Shown here: positions 56,401 through 64,000 of the stretch, in pieces | How the letters are laid out: each line of letters starts with the position of its first letter | Position numbering within the stretch: the first letter of the stretch is position 1 | Assembly: GCA_011033025.1 (NCBI GenBank) | Contig: WFMF01000268.1 | Location: 1-64,000 of the forward strand | DNA from: Beroe forskalii | Taxonomy: Eukaryota; Ctenophora; Nuda; Beroida; Beroidae | Direction of reading: 5' to 3' | DNA: 64,000 nt | Notes under the pieces: generated by a model | What the model was told of the DNA's origin: nothing | Seen by the model: only the letters and a program-made list of their open reading frames with translations | Databases searched by the model: none | Translations under genes and position numbers: made by a program

Positions 56401-59400
56401 GAACTTGATTCCACTCAATTCTATGAAACCAATGAGAATCATGCCCACCTTGATGACGTTGAATAGAGCTTCCTGGCCCTGCTCCTTGAAGAACTTGTGT
56501 TCTGGGTATGTTCTGCAGATGTCTCGTCTAATCAACTTCTCACACGGAGAACTTTTCTCAAATGTTTTATTGGGATGATTATCTTGTTGTTTAATTGAAA
56601 TTTGGTGAGGATGTAATTTCCTCTGTTCGACTAAGACTGACGAATTGTAGGGTAAAAAGCTTAAAAATGTGTACATCTGGTAAACTAATTCCGAAATAGG
56701 AGCGGTATGAAATCGAAAATAAGATCTCGAAGGATTCTAATTAAAGAATTAACATAATATAAACCAGTCTTAAAGACTCTGTACAGTGCGTGCTGTGTAG
56801 CTCGGTGTACTTAGAAGTCAAAAATATACGGAATGTATAATGTACAGTACAATATACATGTTCTGTAGACTGTTCATTTAGCGCATTAAAATCTAATCCG
56901 GCATAATTATGTAAATCTGGCAGTACAGTGGTGCTGGTTACATACATCATGGTGGAGATTAATTGGCGAAAACTGAGACATTGAAGCCTTCCAATAATAT
57001 GAAACATGGATTTAGTTTCATAATCTAAATTCATTGTGGACAGCCGGTGCCCGGGACATTGAGTTTTTGGCAAAATTCGTGAAAAGGGGAGATGCATTTC
57101 AAATTAAAATCATCATTAGTTCAGAAATCTGCTTAAGTATGAAAATTGTCCCATTTTCAAAGGCCTGACTTTCATTGAATTTTGGAGATATGAGATGTTG
57201 CCAAAAGCTATCTCAAGTCCTTATTCGTGATTCCAGGTGGCCTGCTGAATCACAAGACACAATGCTAAGACTTTAGAAACGTGTTGACACTGGCTAATGA
57301 CAACAGATTTAATCCAATTCAAAGGAGCATCTTCCAAGCTGCAGGAGAGGAGATGCAGGGCTTCACTATCTACAAAAGTCAAAGTTGCCAAAACTCATTT
57401 CATGCAACTCTATATAACATAATCAACAAAGGTGCGTCATTAAAAGTGTAAGCACAGCAGAGTTTACGGACGCTTGGCTTCTGAGAGGTCATCATACTCA
57501 TAACTTAGAGGCACAACATTAGTGTCATGATAATTCGTTTGCATATGTTTACTACAGTTAGGAACATATTGTGATTTAATAACAACCATAAATATACTTC
57601 TATGCGGCCGATATTGTATGGACATACGTGGATTTAACTCAACTGATGACCATAAGAAAATAATTTTCACGCGTATTTTTGCCTCAAATCACTACATCAT
57701 GTTCAGCTATGCTATTACTTAGTTATTTGTGTGCGATCTGGCATACCTCCATCAAGTCAGGAAGTTAGTTATAGATAGTAGACATTTCTATCGAGGGTGC
57801 TCGGGCGTGCTTACCTCTACTATAACTCAGGATAAGCTTTAAGCTTTTCTCTATTAACTCAGGGTAAGCTAATCTGAGGTGAGATTTGTTGCTCTCGTTA
57901 GCCAGAACCATCCACACCAAAGCTCGGAGATCATTAGGGACTCCCCTGTCAATCGAGCTTGTCAACCGGAGACTTGAGCTTCTTTCTCGCGTTACCATCC
58001 CACCTGGGAATATGAATGTAAAGAAAGCAGCAGGCAGTGGTTTTTAAAACACGGTGATTATAATGTGACATGTTACCCTGACAACCATTCAAAGCACTGT
58101 GCAAATAAAACAATGCATATAAAACACATCGAAGCACGAAGCAAAATAGAACTGAACCAACGGCTGAAAAGTTTGTTAACTCTTCATGAGATCAAGCCAA
58201 AACCAAACAGCTGAAAAGTAAACTATTTCTAGAAGATATCAAGCTAGAAACAAACTGTTATTAAAAGTTGCTCACCTCTTCATGAGATCAAGCCACGCCA
58301 CAGCCAGCTCCTCTGTTTCCGCTTCTCCGTTCTTTGTCCCATTCTCACTCGTTCCCCGGTTAAAGGTCTTACACTTCGCGTCCGATTCTAACTGTCTGAA
58401 ATGTTATATCGTGAGATTATTGTAGACAACTACACAACCAAGAATACAAAATCAGCTTCTTAATTCTTCAAAAACCATCGGGTAAATTTAATTTCGATTA
58501 TAAGATTTGAATCACAGTAATTCCAAAAAGATGTGCTTGTTTTAAAAACGGTTTATTAGCATTGACGTTAAGGTAACGTGTTTAACATAGAAGAAGTAGA
58601 AGGGGCATACTCGTCTCTTGGGCTTTCTTCTGAGTGGAAATGGTCTGATATGGAGTTGAGGAAGTTGTTGAAGGTTGACTGCATGATGGGCACTTTGAGG
58701 CAAGAGTTATTGATAAAATAGCAAACACGATAAAAAAAACAGGAAGCAATAAAAATTCTTCAAAAAGGCACCGAAGAAACAAACATCAAAAAGGGAGAAA
58801 CACGCGGTTGGCAATTTGCGTAAGAAAAATTTAGGAAATAAGAAAGAAATTATTAAAATAAATGAACTAAATAAGACGATAGAGTAGAACATAAGAGAGC
58901 TCCATGTGAGTATACTACGAAGAGTCGTGTGTTGTATATACTGTCCAGTACACAAACTGATGTACAGCTGTCAACACATTATCTCACACACAGGGGGAGG
59001 TTAAAATAAATCACATTACTAGGCAGTTGGTATTATTCCTTATATGGAAATCATTACAGATAAGAATATGGGAATATCCCTCAGCCCACGGGTATTTGGG
59101 TTGTTTTGAATCTAAATTCTAAAGGGATGCTGGTACAAAATTCTAAAATTGGGACTGAGGTATATCTTCAAAATCTTGGAAATTATTCATTTGGGTTCAT
59201 ACAAGGAAATAATTATAAGGTGTTTAATTTGGTAAAATTCATACGAGAAGGGATCATTTTCCTGTAACAGAATTACAGAATTAAGGAATTACAAATTATT
59301 AATCCAATCACCAAAGGGGCCATCCATAAAGGACGTCCGCATTGAGGGGGGAGGGGGAGCGGAAATTTATAATGCGGACGTCCGCAATTCATGGAATTTT

Positions 59401-62179
59401 GGGCTTTGAAGGCTAACTAGAAAATTTAGAAAAGATTTTAAGAAAATCGTCCGGGGGGGAGGGGTTTCTGGATTGCGGACGTTTGCGGACAAGGATAAAT
59501 GGCCGAAATTTTGTGGACGTCCTTTATGGATGGCCCCAAAACATATCCGTAATCTGACCCACAAAAGCGCGAATAAAAGTTGCAACGTTCAAATTGATTC
59601 TAAAGATAAAATTCATTAAATTATTAAAATTCTATAACTGCAAATCTGCTCCTAGGTATAAGTAATAAGGATTTGTGTAATCAGCATTGCTATGTGTGTA
59701 CGTACTAATGTAAATTAAAAATTAGATTTAATATTTTACGTATGTTGCATTTATTTGCTATAAATCCAATAAAGAAACATTCCCATTAAAATGCCGACAT
59801 GAGGCATAGAAATGCTGTTTATTTATTAGACCTGATGAAAATTTCCAGTCAGCGATATGTTCAGTAAATACGTTACATTTGAAATACATCTTCACATCAT
59901 AAGTTTTATTGGAAAATCAACACATTGCAAGGATTCTACGGAATAAAAACAGCAAGGAACGCAAAACAACGAATTAATTTATTATTTAAACACGGCAAGT
60001 CCGGAACAATTCAAATAACAAACATGACCCGCACATTATGTCACATATAGCACACACGTATATCCCTTATAAAGAGGGAGAGAAAGAGCAGAGTTTAACA
60101 TACCACTCCAGTTTAAAGTAAACTGCATACTCTGTGTGATTACAGATCCTTATATGGAATAATTGATCCGGTGAATAATACCCTTACATATCCCACTTAG
60201 CAAACAAAAATTAGACGACAGACGCGAAAGATACTCCAATTATAGCAGGCAGAAAGTATACGGCGTGCAGGGCATTATAAAACGATAGAAAACGGTAACT
60301 GTGGTCTGCCTGCAGTCTGCAGAAAGGTGCTAAATAAAACATGGACATTAAAAACAGAGCGGAAATAAACTGCAGGACAGATAAAAGCTGCAAAGCAGAC
60401 TGCAGAGCTTGTGCCTTGCTGTAAAGACCAGTATTGTAGCACTAATGCCCATGTAGCTGTATACAACACGCTTCAGACGGTAGAGATGACAAAAATATAG
60501 AGGACAATAAGTAAGCTACATATCCAATCCAGAGCAAAGCAGACACAAACTAAAATATACACTGCATACCGTACTACAGGCCCACACTGCAAAGCGAACC
60601 TAAATTAAACTAAAGAAACTGCAGACACACACTCAAAGCTGGATGACAGAATGGGCTGCAGGTATCTGATTACGTGATACATTAGATTAACAGGAAACTC
60701 AACCCGTAATAAATGAAACGCTACGAAGGGTAGGGAAAGGAGCAGAGATCTACATGGTATTGCATTACACAATCCACAATCTGTAGGGTCATTGAAATGT
60801 GAAGCAATCTCTAATTTGGGACATTACTGTGCATCATAATTAGTGGTAGTAACAGTAGATTAGATTTAAAGGAACATAATACATACAATGGAGTGGTTTT
60901 CATCAGAATAACAGACAGTGTTCCATGGTTCTTTACATGTTGAGGAGTTTTAATAACAGCTATATTCCCCCTATATTCAGAAATGGGAATCAATACGTTT
61001 TGAGTAAAGTAAATGATGATTGATGGGGTAAGCATTGCTTAGTTACAAGCCCTAGCCCCTATCTTTTTAATTTTAAATTTAATTCCATAAAGCAACACTG
61101 CTTTAACAATCAAATTTGAGAAATTAGGCATCGAATTAGGGCATATCATCTAGCTAGAAATGCCAAAAGTGAATCATTATTAAAGTCTTAGCAACTACCT
61201 TTAAAGTTTAACTGCAATGCACCAGGCACCTGTGTTGATGATCACAGTTAGGTTCTAAAAATTTTAAGGCCTCTTGTCAGATTTGAAAAGTCAGGGGAAG
61301 AGAATAATCTAATTAAGGGCCAAGAGGCAAATTTGCCTTTCTTTGCTGCTATGTTTTAGGTATTCATAAATTCATATGTACCAACTTTACAATTGATCAA
61401 TATTAATACCAACATGCCTTCACCATAGTCTCTGATGACCATGGGCTACAATGTCTATAATAAAGTAGTGTAATTATAAGATGCATTTCTTAATGACATT
61501 GAAGTACACCTTCAAATTTTGAAAGACTGAAACTACTGTATCAAATATATGTTTTTCATGTTTGCCAGATGAGACAAACTTTAAACATCAGAGGCCATGA
61601 GAGCCATTGCTCTGTAGGCTGTAGATGACCATTTATGCTTGATAATGAATATTGAACATGACTGCAACACAGTCAGATTACTTGTATGAAATGGACTTTG
61701 AAAAAACTTAGGGTTTCCTTCTTGCTCCCGATTCATGGCTAAAATTAAATGATTATAAACCATAAACTAACCATAAACTAACCATAAACTAACCATAAAC
61801 TAACCATAAACTAACCTTAAAGTAGCCATAAGTACTTAAATTTATTTGAAAGCCAATTCATCATCACCAACTTTAATGATTATGATCTATTAGAAATATG
61901 ACAAAAGTTTAGCCCTTGAATTTGAGGTTCTAATTCAAAATTGCAGAAAAGGACACCACTTTAAAAAGCTCTAACAGAAGTGGCTTGCAATATGTAAGCC
62001 ATTGCCACATCAGACAAAAATTATTCAAAGGTACTGTAACTCACAGTTGTCCCTCTATAATCTATATAGCTAACTTATTGAATGAAAATATGAAATTACC
62101 TGTTCTGTTCCTGCAGAAGATGTATCAGATGCTCCTCTGAGAGAGTTCCTGCAGTGCATTGGCTACAATATTCTGACAT
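44409..62179 (-). CDS. EVI5: EVI5-type TBC-domain Rab GAP
   Basis: A complete gene from ATG (62179-62177) to TAG (44411-44409). Exons: 62179-62100, 58395-58276, 58003-57815, 56556-56449, 56214-56140, 52984-52859, 49724-49686, 49051-48947, 48428-48336, 47755-47666, 47536-47381, 46051-45905, 45655-45548, 45182-45063, 44904-44788, 44564-44409. EVI5 acts on Rab GTPases in membrane traffic and cytokinesis. Seen: [20 protein letters not shown] start; TBC domain with arginine finger [13 protein letters not shown] and glutamine finger [26 protein letters not shown]; then the coiled coil with [18 protein letters not shown]. The about 597-aa protein is shorter than vertebrate EVI5 and has its own Ser-rich C-terminus. 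Exon 3 is disrupted (1-nt surplus near 57951-57956 and a 34-bp duplication); removing both gives a perfect phase. Introns host a racemase-like gene, a retroelement and minisatellites. Confidence 0.9.
45352..45547 (-). repeat. Minisatellite that repeats a splice-donor sequence
   Basis: Immediately after EVI5 exon 13 (ends 45548), about six units of 28-38 bp run on. On the coding strand each unit reads about CTGCCTCACCTCCACTTAAATCAG followed by GT(G/T)AGA or GTAATTGTGAGA. Each unit thus presents CAG|GTGAGA-like donors, and the frame stays open across the array ([10 protein letters not shown] repeats, then stop). Confidence 0.85.
46073..47362. repeat. 26-bp minisatellite filling an EVI5 intron
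   Basis: About 48 head-to-tail copies of a 26-bp unit (CAGTGGAATGTGGTGTCAAT + GCAGCA, with variants GTTACG, ACAGCA and GAAGCA) occupy almost the whole intron 46052-47380. The unit length is not a multiple of three and the consensus has no stop codon on the plus strand. All three frames therefore stay open for long distances, creating spurious Cys/Trp/Val-rich open frames. Confidence 0.97.
49725..51040. other. EVI5 intron sequence below the nested racemase gene
   Basis: AT-rich, with no exon recognised. A CAGCAGCTGCTG palindrome lies at about 50759. This stretch must contain the 3' UTR of the minus-strand gene at 51041-51928; TTTATT (AATAAA on the minus strand) occurs at about 50836. Confidence 0.45.
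51041..51928 (-). CDS. Intronless Asp/Glu/hydantoin racemase-superfamily protein
   Basis: A 295-aa uninterrupted ORF nested in the EVI5 intron between exons 7 and 6, same strand. After a 28-residue low-complexity Asn/Lys-rich leader comes [11 protein letters not shown], then the two cysteines expected of cofactor-independent racemases: Cys104 in TGDCGFM and Cys221 in VECTEIPPY. The family interconverts or processes 2-substituted carboxylic acids such as Asp, Glu or hydantoins in the cytosol. The length is somewhat above the usual 230-250 aa because of the leader and a C-terminal tail ([16 protein letters not shown]). No signal peptide or membrane segment. Its lack of introns in an intron-dense region and its similarity in style to bacterial family members suggest horizontal transfer. 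The substrate cannot be inferred. Confidence 0.78.
   Translation of the reverse strand: MKNGTNGLIVMNGTKVTNKNHHDEDPLDPEVVLGVVRLDYDYPTAAGDVDDPRSFPYRVIYRVVPGLTFEVCKAGTRSRDLDEEFVGAIKYLEGCGVSAITGDCGFMMWYQELARQTTRLPVFMSSLTLLPSLVSLFSGHIIILTASGGELEPMRHLILSECGGNLSPDNIVIVGAQDVPGFEAVALGKKVDTVKVEPGIVELVQAAVAAHPRAQAFLVECTEIPPYSNAIRHATGLPVFDIITACNFFISSTQCEGRFGMQGWKKAWDGEVTEYTFGGNLNEKQKAKLVFKKES
53005..53250. repeat. Tandem repeat of about 53 bp in an EVI5 intron
   Basis: Four to five copies of AGAAATTAGAAATACTGAGG + GGATTTAGAAATAGTGGGGACTGGGGAGTG follow a G run at about 53012-53029. A neighbouring oddity: 52735-52830 repeats part of EVI5 exon 6 (GCTGAGCACGTACAAGTTGA) followed by GTTGAGACT iterations, a partial intronic copy of the exon's 3' end. 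Confidence 0.8.
54200..55688 (+). mobile_element. 5'-truncated Penelope-like retroelement (RT + GIY-YIG)
   Basis: It encodes the C-terminal part of a Penelope-like element, antisense to EVI5 and inside its fifth intron. RT motifs: [10 protein letters not shown] (motif A), [15 protein letters not shown] (motif B), [10 protein letters not shown] (motif C), then DLYRKPTD. A Cys-rich [10 protein letters not shown] block precedes the GIY-YIG endonuclease, NIIYFATC...KGYVGKT...LRTRINGH, with a late Glu in [15 protein letters not shown]. The frame breaks once, in a run of ten T at 54692-54701; one T fewer joins the halves (LDIQFFF to DVNGKL). The N-terminal fingers are absent, so the copy is 5'-truncated and non-autonomous. 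Few other stops suggest a fairly young insertion. It ends with TGA at 55686-55688. Confidence 0.9.
55689..56139. other. EVI5 intron 3' of the Penelope-like element
   Basis: It probably contains the untranslated 3' tail of the retroelement, up to an unknown boundary, followed by EVI5 intron. No repeat pair that would mark the insertion borders was found. Confidence 0.4.
58604..58684 (-). other. Possible alternative 5' exon of EVI5
   Basis: A minus-strand ATG at 58684 opens a short frame ([20 protein letters not shown]) ending at GACGAG|GTATGC (about 58606). It could join exon 2 only through the alternative acceptor at 58391/58392. The 62.1-kb exon joins exon 2 better and matches EVI5 directly, so this may be an alternative first exon or chance. 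Confidence 0.25.
58685..62099. other. First intron of EVI5
   Basis: No exon recognised. It contains the MITE at 59316-59537, an 11-bp tandem repeat (CATAAACTAAC, five copies, 61763-61818) and otherwise AT-rich DNA with scattered CTGCAG motifs (60300-60660). Confidence 0.5.
59316..59537. mobile_element. 222-bp MITE with 23-bp TIRs
   Basis: Ends GGGGCCATCCATAAAGGACG(TCC) and the exact reverse complement. A subterminal GCGGACGTCCGCA and a G-rich tract (GGGGGGAGGGGG) lie inside both ends. Flanks are A-rich (ACCAAA / AAAACA), so the target duplication is unclear. No coding capacity. Confidence 0.8.
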
Positions 62180-63485
62180 ATCTCATTCATAGCTTTTCTG
62201 TGGGGAAATATTTTCAATAAAACAAATATTTAACAATGAGACCAGACAATTAAAGGATCAAAGAATAGAACTAAGGGGCCTATTCAAATTAATTCACATC
62301 AATAGAAGTGAAAACTGGAACTTAGGAACAATACTTATTACCATGAAGTTTGAGGATGTTGTGTATAATTATGGGAAGTTTTGCTGCAATGATTTATCAC
62401 ATCAAATGCAGGTGGTGGCCATGTAAGGAACTTTTGTGTCAGAATCGTGTTGGTGCATTTCCAAAAATTTTGTACTGTATTGTATTGTAGCATAAATAAA
62501 AGAGATTTAAGTAGTAAATAAAATATTTTGGTGTCCTATCAACAGTATCAACACTCATTTAAAGAATGATTATACTGATGATTAATTATGATTTGTAAGA
62601 ATTGAACTTGGATCGAACTTCCTTAAACTTTCTTGACTATGCCTGCATATATAGGTATGCATGTGCAAGCTTGAGCAAATTCTAAAATAAAGATACTAGA
62701 ACCCTCAATCTTTTCAAGAAATATTTTCACATTCATAAGCACTAAAATTATTTTTAAAAAACATATGATCATTGGACTTTCAGAGATAAATAACTTTCCA
62801 GGAAAAAGCAGTGTTGCATTTCGCCATTTCGGCACTTGCACTTGGTTGTTTCATGTTATTCGGCAAATCGAAATTCAGAATAGTCAATAATGCTGCGTAG
62901 GTATCTGGTATGTGTACGCGCCGCGCCGCGCCGCGCGCTTGATCTGAGGAATTAGCGCGCCGCGCAATTACGCAAACAGGGATATAAATGTTTAGTAAAC
63001 GCGTGACGAGACGCAAATGGTGAAATTGAAATTTGCGGCCGCGGCCCTGCTGCCGCGCGCTGCGCGCAGCGCAGCATTTTTTTAAAAAAAATTCTGCGAA
63101 TTTTTGTTTGATTCTATTTATTTCTTTGATCAATTGTACATGTCGGATGTTACCCTACATTCCGCCGCGCACATAACTATAACGTTTCCGAGCTGTGTTG
63201 CGCGCTAGGGATGGGAGAAATCCATCAATTATTCAATTTGATCTATTGTTTTTTTAATATTTTGTTTTCTACTATTTCTTTTTCAGCATGATGTTTCGTT
63301 TATTACTATTTCGGCTTGATGATTCAATAAATGATTAATAAGTTAATGTGTTTGTCGTTTGATGTTATTGATCATTGATGCAGTGAAACAATCAATTTTC
63401 AATAAAGAATCTAAGTGAAAAAGAACCTATTTCATGTATTTCAGATTCAATTTCTATAGTTGTATATTCTTTAATCTTTTTACTC
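62180..63485 (-). promoter_or_regulatory. Upstream region of EVI5 with a CpG-rich block
   Basis: Mostly AT-rich and non-coding. The stretch 62915-63075 is dense in CpG (GCGCCGCGCCGCGCCGCGCG, GCGGCCGCGG, GCCGCGCGCTGCGCGCAGCG) and stands out from its neighbours. It lies about 740-900 bp upstream of the EVI5 ATG, so it could hold the promoter or a 5' UTR exon. It could also be a GC-rich interspersed repeat like the other GCGCGC tracts in this window. Confidence 0.35.
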
Positions 63486-63739
63486 CTAATCGTCTCTTGC
63501 ATATAGTTTTGTCAGGCCCAGGCCAAGGATGTGCACGTGAATCAGCATGAGGGCCGTGTGTAACCCTGAACCCATATATCTAAAACATACAAGTTTCGAA
63601 AAAAAAAGATTAAAGATTTATCATTGTCTAAATTTATCATTTATTGAAAAATTTATTTCAATTGGTTCACTAGTATATCAGCAGTAAACACACATAATGT
63701 CTCACTGGGATCAGGATGGCTAACATCCAAACGGAGATC
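63486..63739 (-). CDS. Possible last two exons of a membrane protein gene
   Basis: Minus strand: 63739-63706 is bounded by CTTCAG and GTGAGA and can read ISVWMLAILIP. 63579-63486 is bounded by TTTTAG and can read YMGSGLHTALMLIHVHILGL...LYARDD then TAG. Both segments are hydrophobic, as in a multi-pass membrane protein. However, the two favoured frames do not join in phase, and an alternative joint frame gives a shorter ending (IWVQGYTRPSC). I do not recognise the family. Low confidence. Confidence 0.2.
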
Positions 63740-64000
63740 CTGAAGACAGAATTATTTTTTCCGAAACTGTCAGTAGATTAGTGTTGTTGTGTGAAATGTT
63801 TCGATTCATATTCATCCATCCATTTCATTACAGAGTTTAACTGCATCTGTTTCATTGTATTGCCTGTGATAAAGATGGGGATCCTTAATTGATACTGTCT
63901 CATGTTTCTTATTAATTTTCATAGTTGCTCAGACATGTAACTATCTTATCAGTTTCTCAATAGTATTAATAAGGCAACCTCACTTTTTATCACCAATATC

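Noticed and set aside
1-64000. tRNA, rRNA or snRNA genes
   Set aside because: Read by eye on both strands, I saw no convincing tRNA cloverleaf boxes or rRNA core motifs. A covariance-model scan would be decisive.

Overview
The window is AT-rich, intron-rich nuclear DNA from an animal, most likely a marine invertebrate. The evidence is spliced genes with GT-AG introns encoding animal proteins (TNNI3K-type kinase, ARMC2, EVI5-type Rab GAP, a DAZ/Boule-like RNA-binding protein), TTAGGG-type telomeric motifs, a Penelope-like retroelement and many TIR elements. The phylum cannot be fixed from what I can see. Vertebrate is unlikely given compact introns and divergent proteins. Several 1-nt frame breaks and one 3.5-kb stretch of degraded base calls point to an imperfect draft or clone assembly.

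Layout. (1) 1-6052, plus strand: 3' half of a TNNI3K orthologue (kinase domain and tail), with a 1.3-kb TIR transposon in an intron. (2) 6053-9556: intergenic, with a CG-rich minisatellite. (3) 9557-16679, plus: ARMC2 in 16 exons, one intron carrying a TIR element and a 200-bp palindrome. (4) 18202-37279, plus: a five-exon gene of 488 codons whose C-terminus resembles the GREB1/TAGT glycosyltransferase-like domain (tentative). Its 17-kb first intron holds six tandem units of an intronless carbohydrate sulfotransferase: four intact ORFs and two copies inside the low-quality stretch. (5) 39621-42109, minus: seven-exon DAZ/Boule-like RRM protein with a decapeptide-repeat tail. (6) 44409-62179, minus: EVI5 orthologue in 16 exons. 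Its introns host a 1.3-kb minisatellite, an intronless bacterial-type Asp/Glu racemase-like gene and a 5'-truncated Penelope-like element. (7) 62180-64000: CpG-rich putative EVI5 promoter and a doubtful last exon of another minus-strand gene.

The genes do not form one pathway. ARMC2 (axoneme assembly) and the DAZ-like gene (germ line) have reproductive roles in other animals, but nothing here shows shared control. The most distinctive features are the nested sulfotransferase array, whose 3' halves are homogenised; the nested intronless racemase gene, a candidate horizontal transfer; the well-delimited DNA transposons, one with an empty-site paralogue; and repeats that duplicate splice donors in EVI5.
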